Shown here: in pieces, positions 54,141 to 54,360 of the stretch
Layout: each line of letters begins with the position of its first letter
Numbering within the stretch: position 1 is the stretch's first letter
Assembly (NCBI GenBank): GCA_009993955.1
Contig: JAACSL010000026.1
Span: 1-54,360 of the forward strand
Length of the DNA: 54,360 bases
Direction: 5' to 3'
Source of the DNA: Paraglaciecola sp.
GTDB lineage: Bacteria; Pseudomonadota; Gammaproteobacteria; Enterobacterales; Alteromonadaceae
Notes under the pieces: model-generated
What the model was told of the DNA's origin: nothing
Databases searched by the model: none
The model's input: only the letters and a program-made list of their open reading frames with translations
Position numbers and translations under genes: made by a program

Positions 54141-54360
<220 letters not shown>

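Overview
The window is a piece of a gammaproteobacterial chromosome, most likely Alteromonadales (Alteromonadaceae-like). The basis is gene order: queG facing nnr-tsaE-amiB-mutL-miaA-hfq-hflX-hflK-hflC, and murB-birA-pantothenate kinase-tRNA(Thr-Tyr-Gly-Thr)-tuf. Both are classic gammaproteobacterial blocks. The genus assignment is inference from protein flavour only.

Region 1 (about 471-24262) is a ~23.8 kb integrated genomic island. It splits an RND/MMPL-type exporter gene whose halves lie at 6-478 and 24255-26075. Both junctions carry the octamer CAAGACCA in the same codon phase, so precise excision would rejoin the exporter in frame. The island starts with a tyrosine integrase flanked by TGGTGGGCA repeats, which recur at the far end. 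Its cargo is a set of conflict and stability modules: HigBA; a TOTE-type primase-helicase broken by an in-frame TGA; a second TGA-broken ORF; a solitary half-size type I specificity protein; an extended type I restriction operon (hsdM, a 38-codon ORF, dinD, hsdS, hsdR, YgjP-like metallopeptidase) with overlapping starts and stops; an AlpA regulator plus a frameshifted DUF927 ATPase; a HipAB pair; a MerR-methyltransferase fusion; and a second HipAB pair. Several cargo genes are broken, so the island is partly decayed, but the restriction operon and the three toxin-antitoxin pairs look intact.

Region 2 (26097-37287) is housekeeping: queuosine synthesis, NAD(P)HX repair, t6A tRNA modification, amidase, mismatch repair, tRNA isopentenylation, Hfq and the HflXKC quality-control proteins, closed by a good terminator.

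Region 3 (37866-50858) is a surface polysaccharide locus: flippase, polymerase, two GT4 glycosyltransferases, a PglC-like initiating phosphosugar transferase, PglD-like acetyltransferase, PglE-like aminotransferase, PglF/WbpM-like 4,6-dehydratase, then outer-membrane barrel, Wza-like exporter and Wzc-like co-polymerase. The gene set suggests a chain begun with a diNAc-bacillosamine-type sugar.

Region 4 (50984-54360) holds murB, birA, coaX, four tRNA genes behind a promoter with a GC-rich discriminator, and the start of tuf.

The most unusual signal is three 28-nt palindromes in the restriction operon (10272-10299, 10326-10353, 10556-10583). Their arms vary in sequence but stay largely self-complementary, and all three encode the pattern [ND][HQ][FL]xxxxKMV in frame. 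Two lie in the 38-codon ORF and one in dinD.
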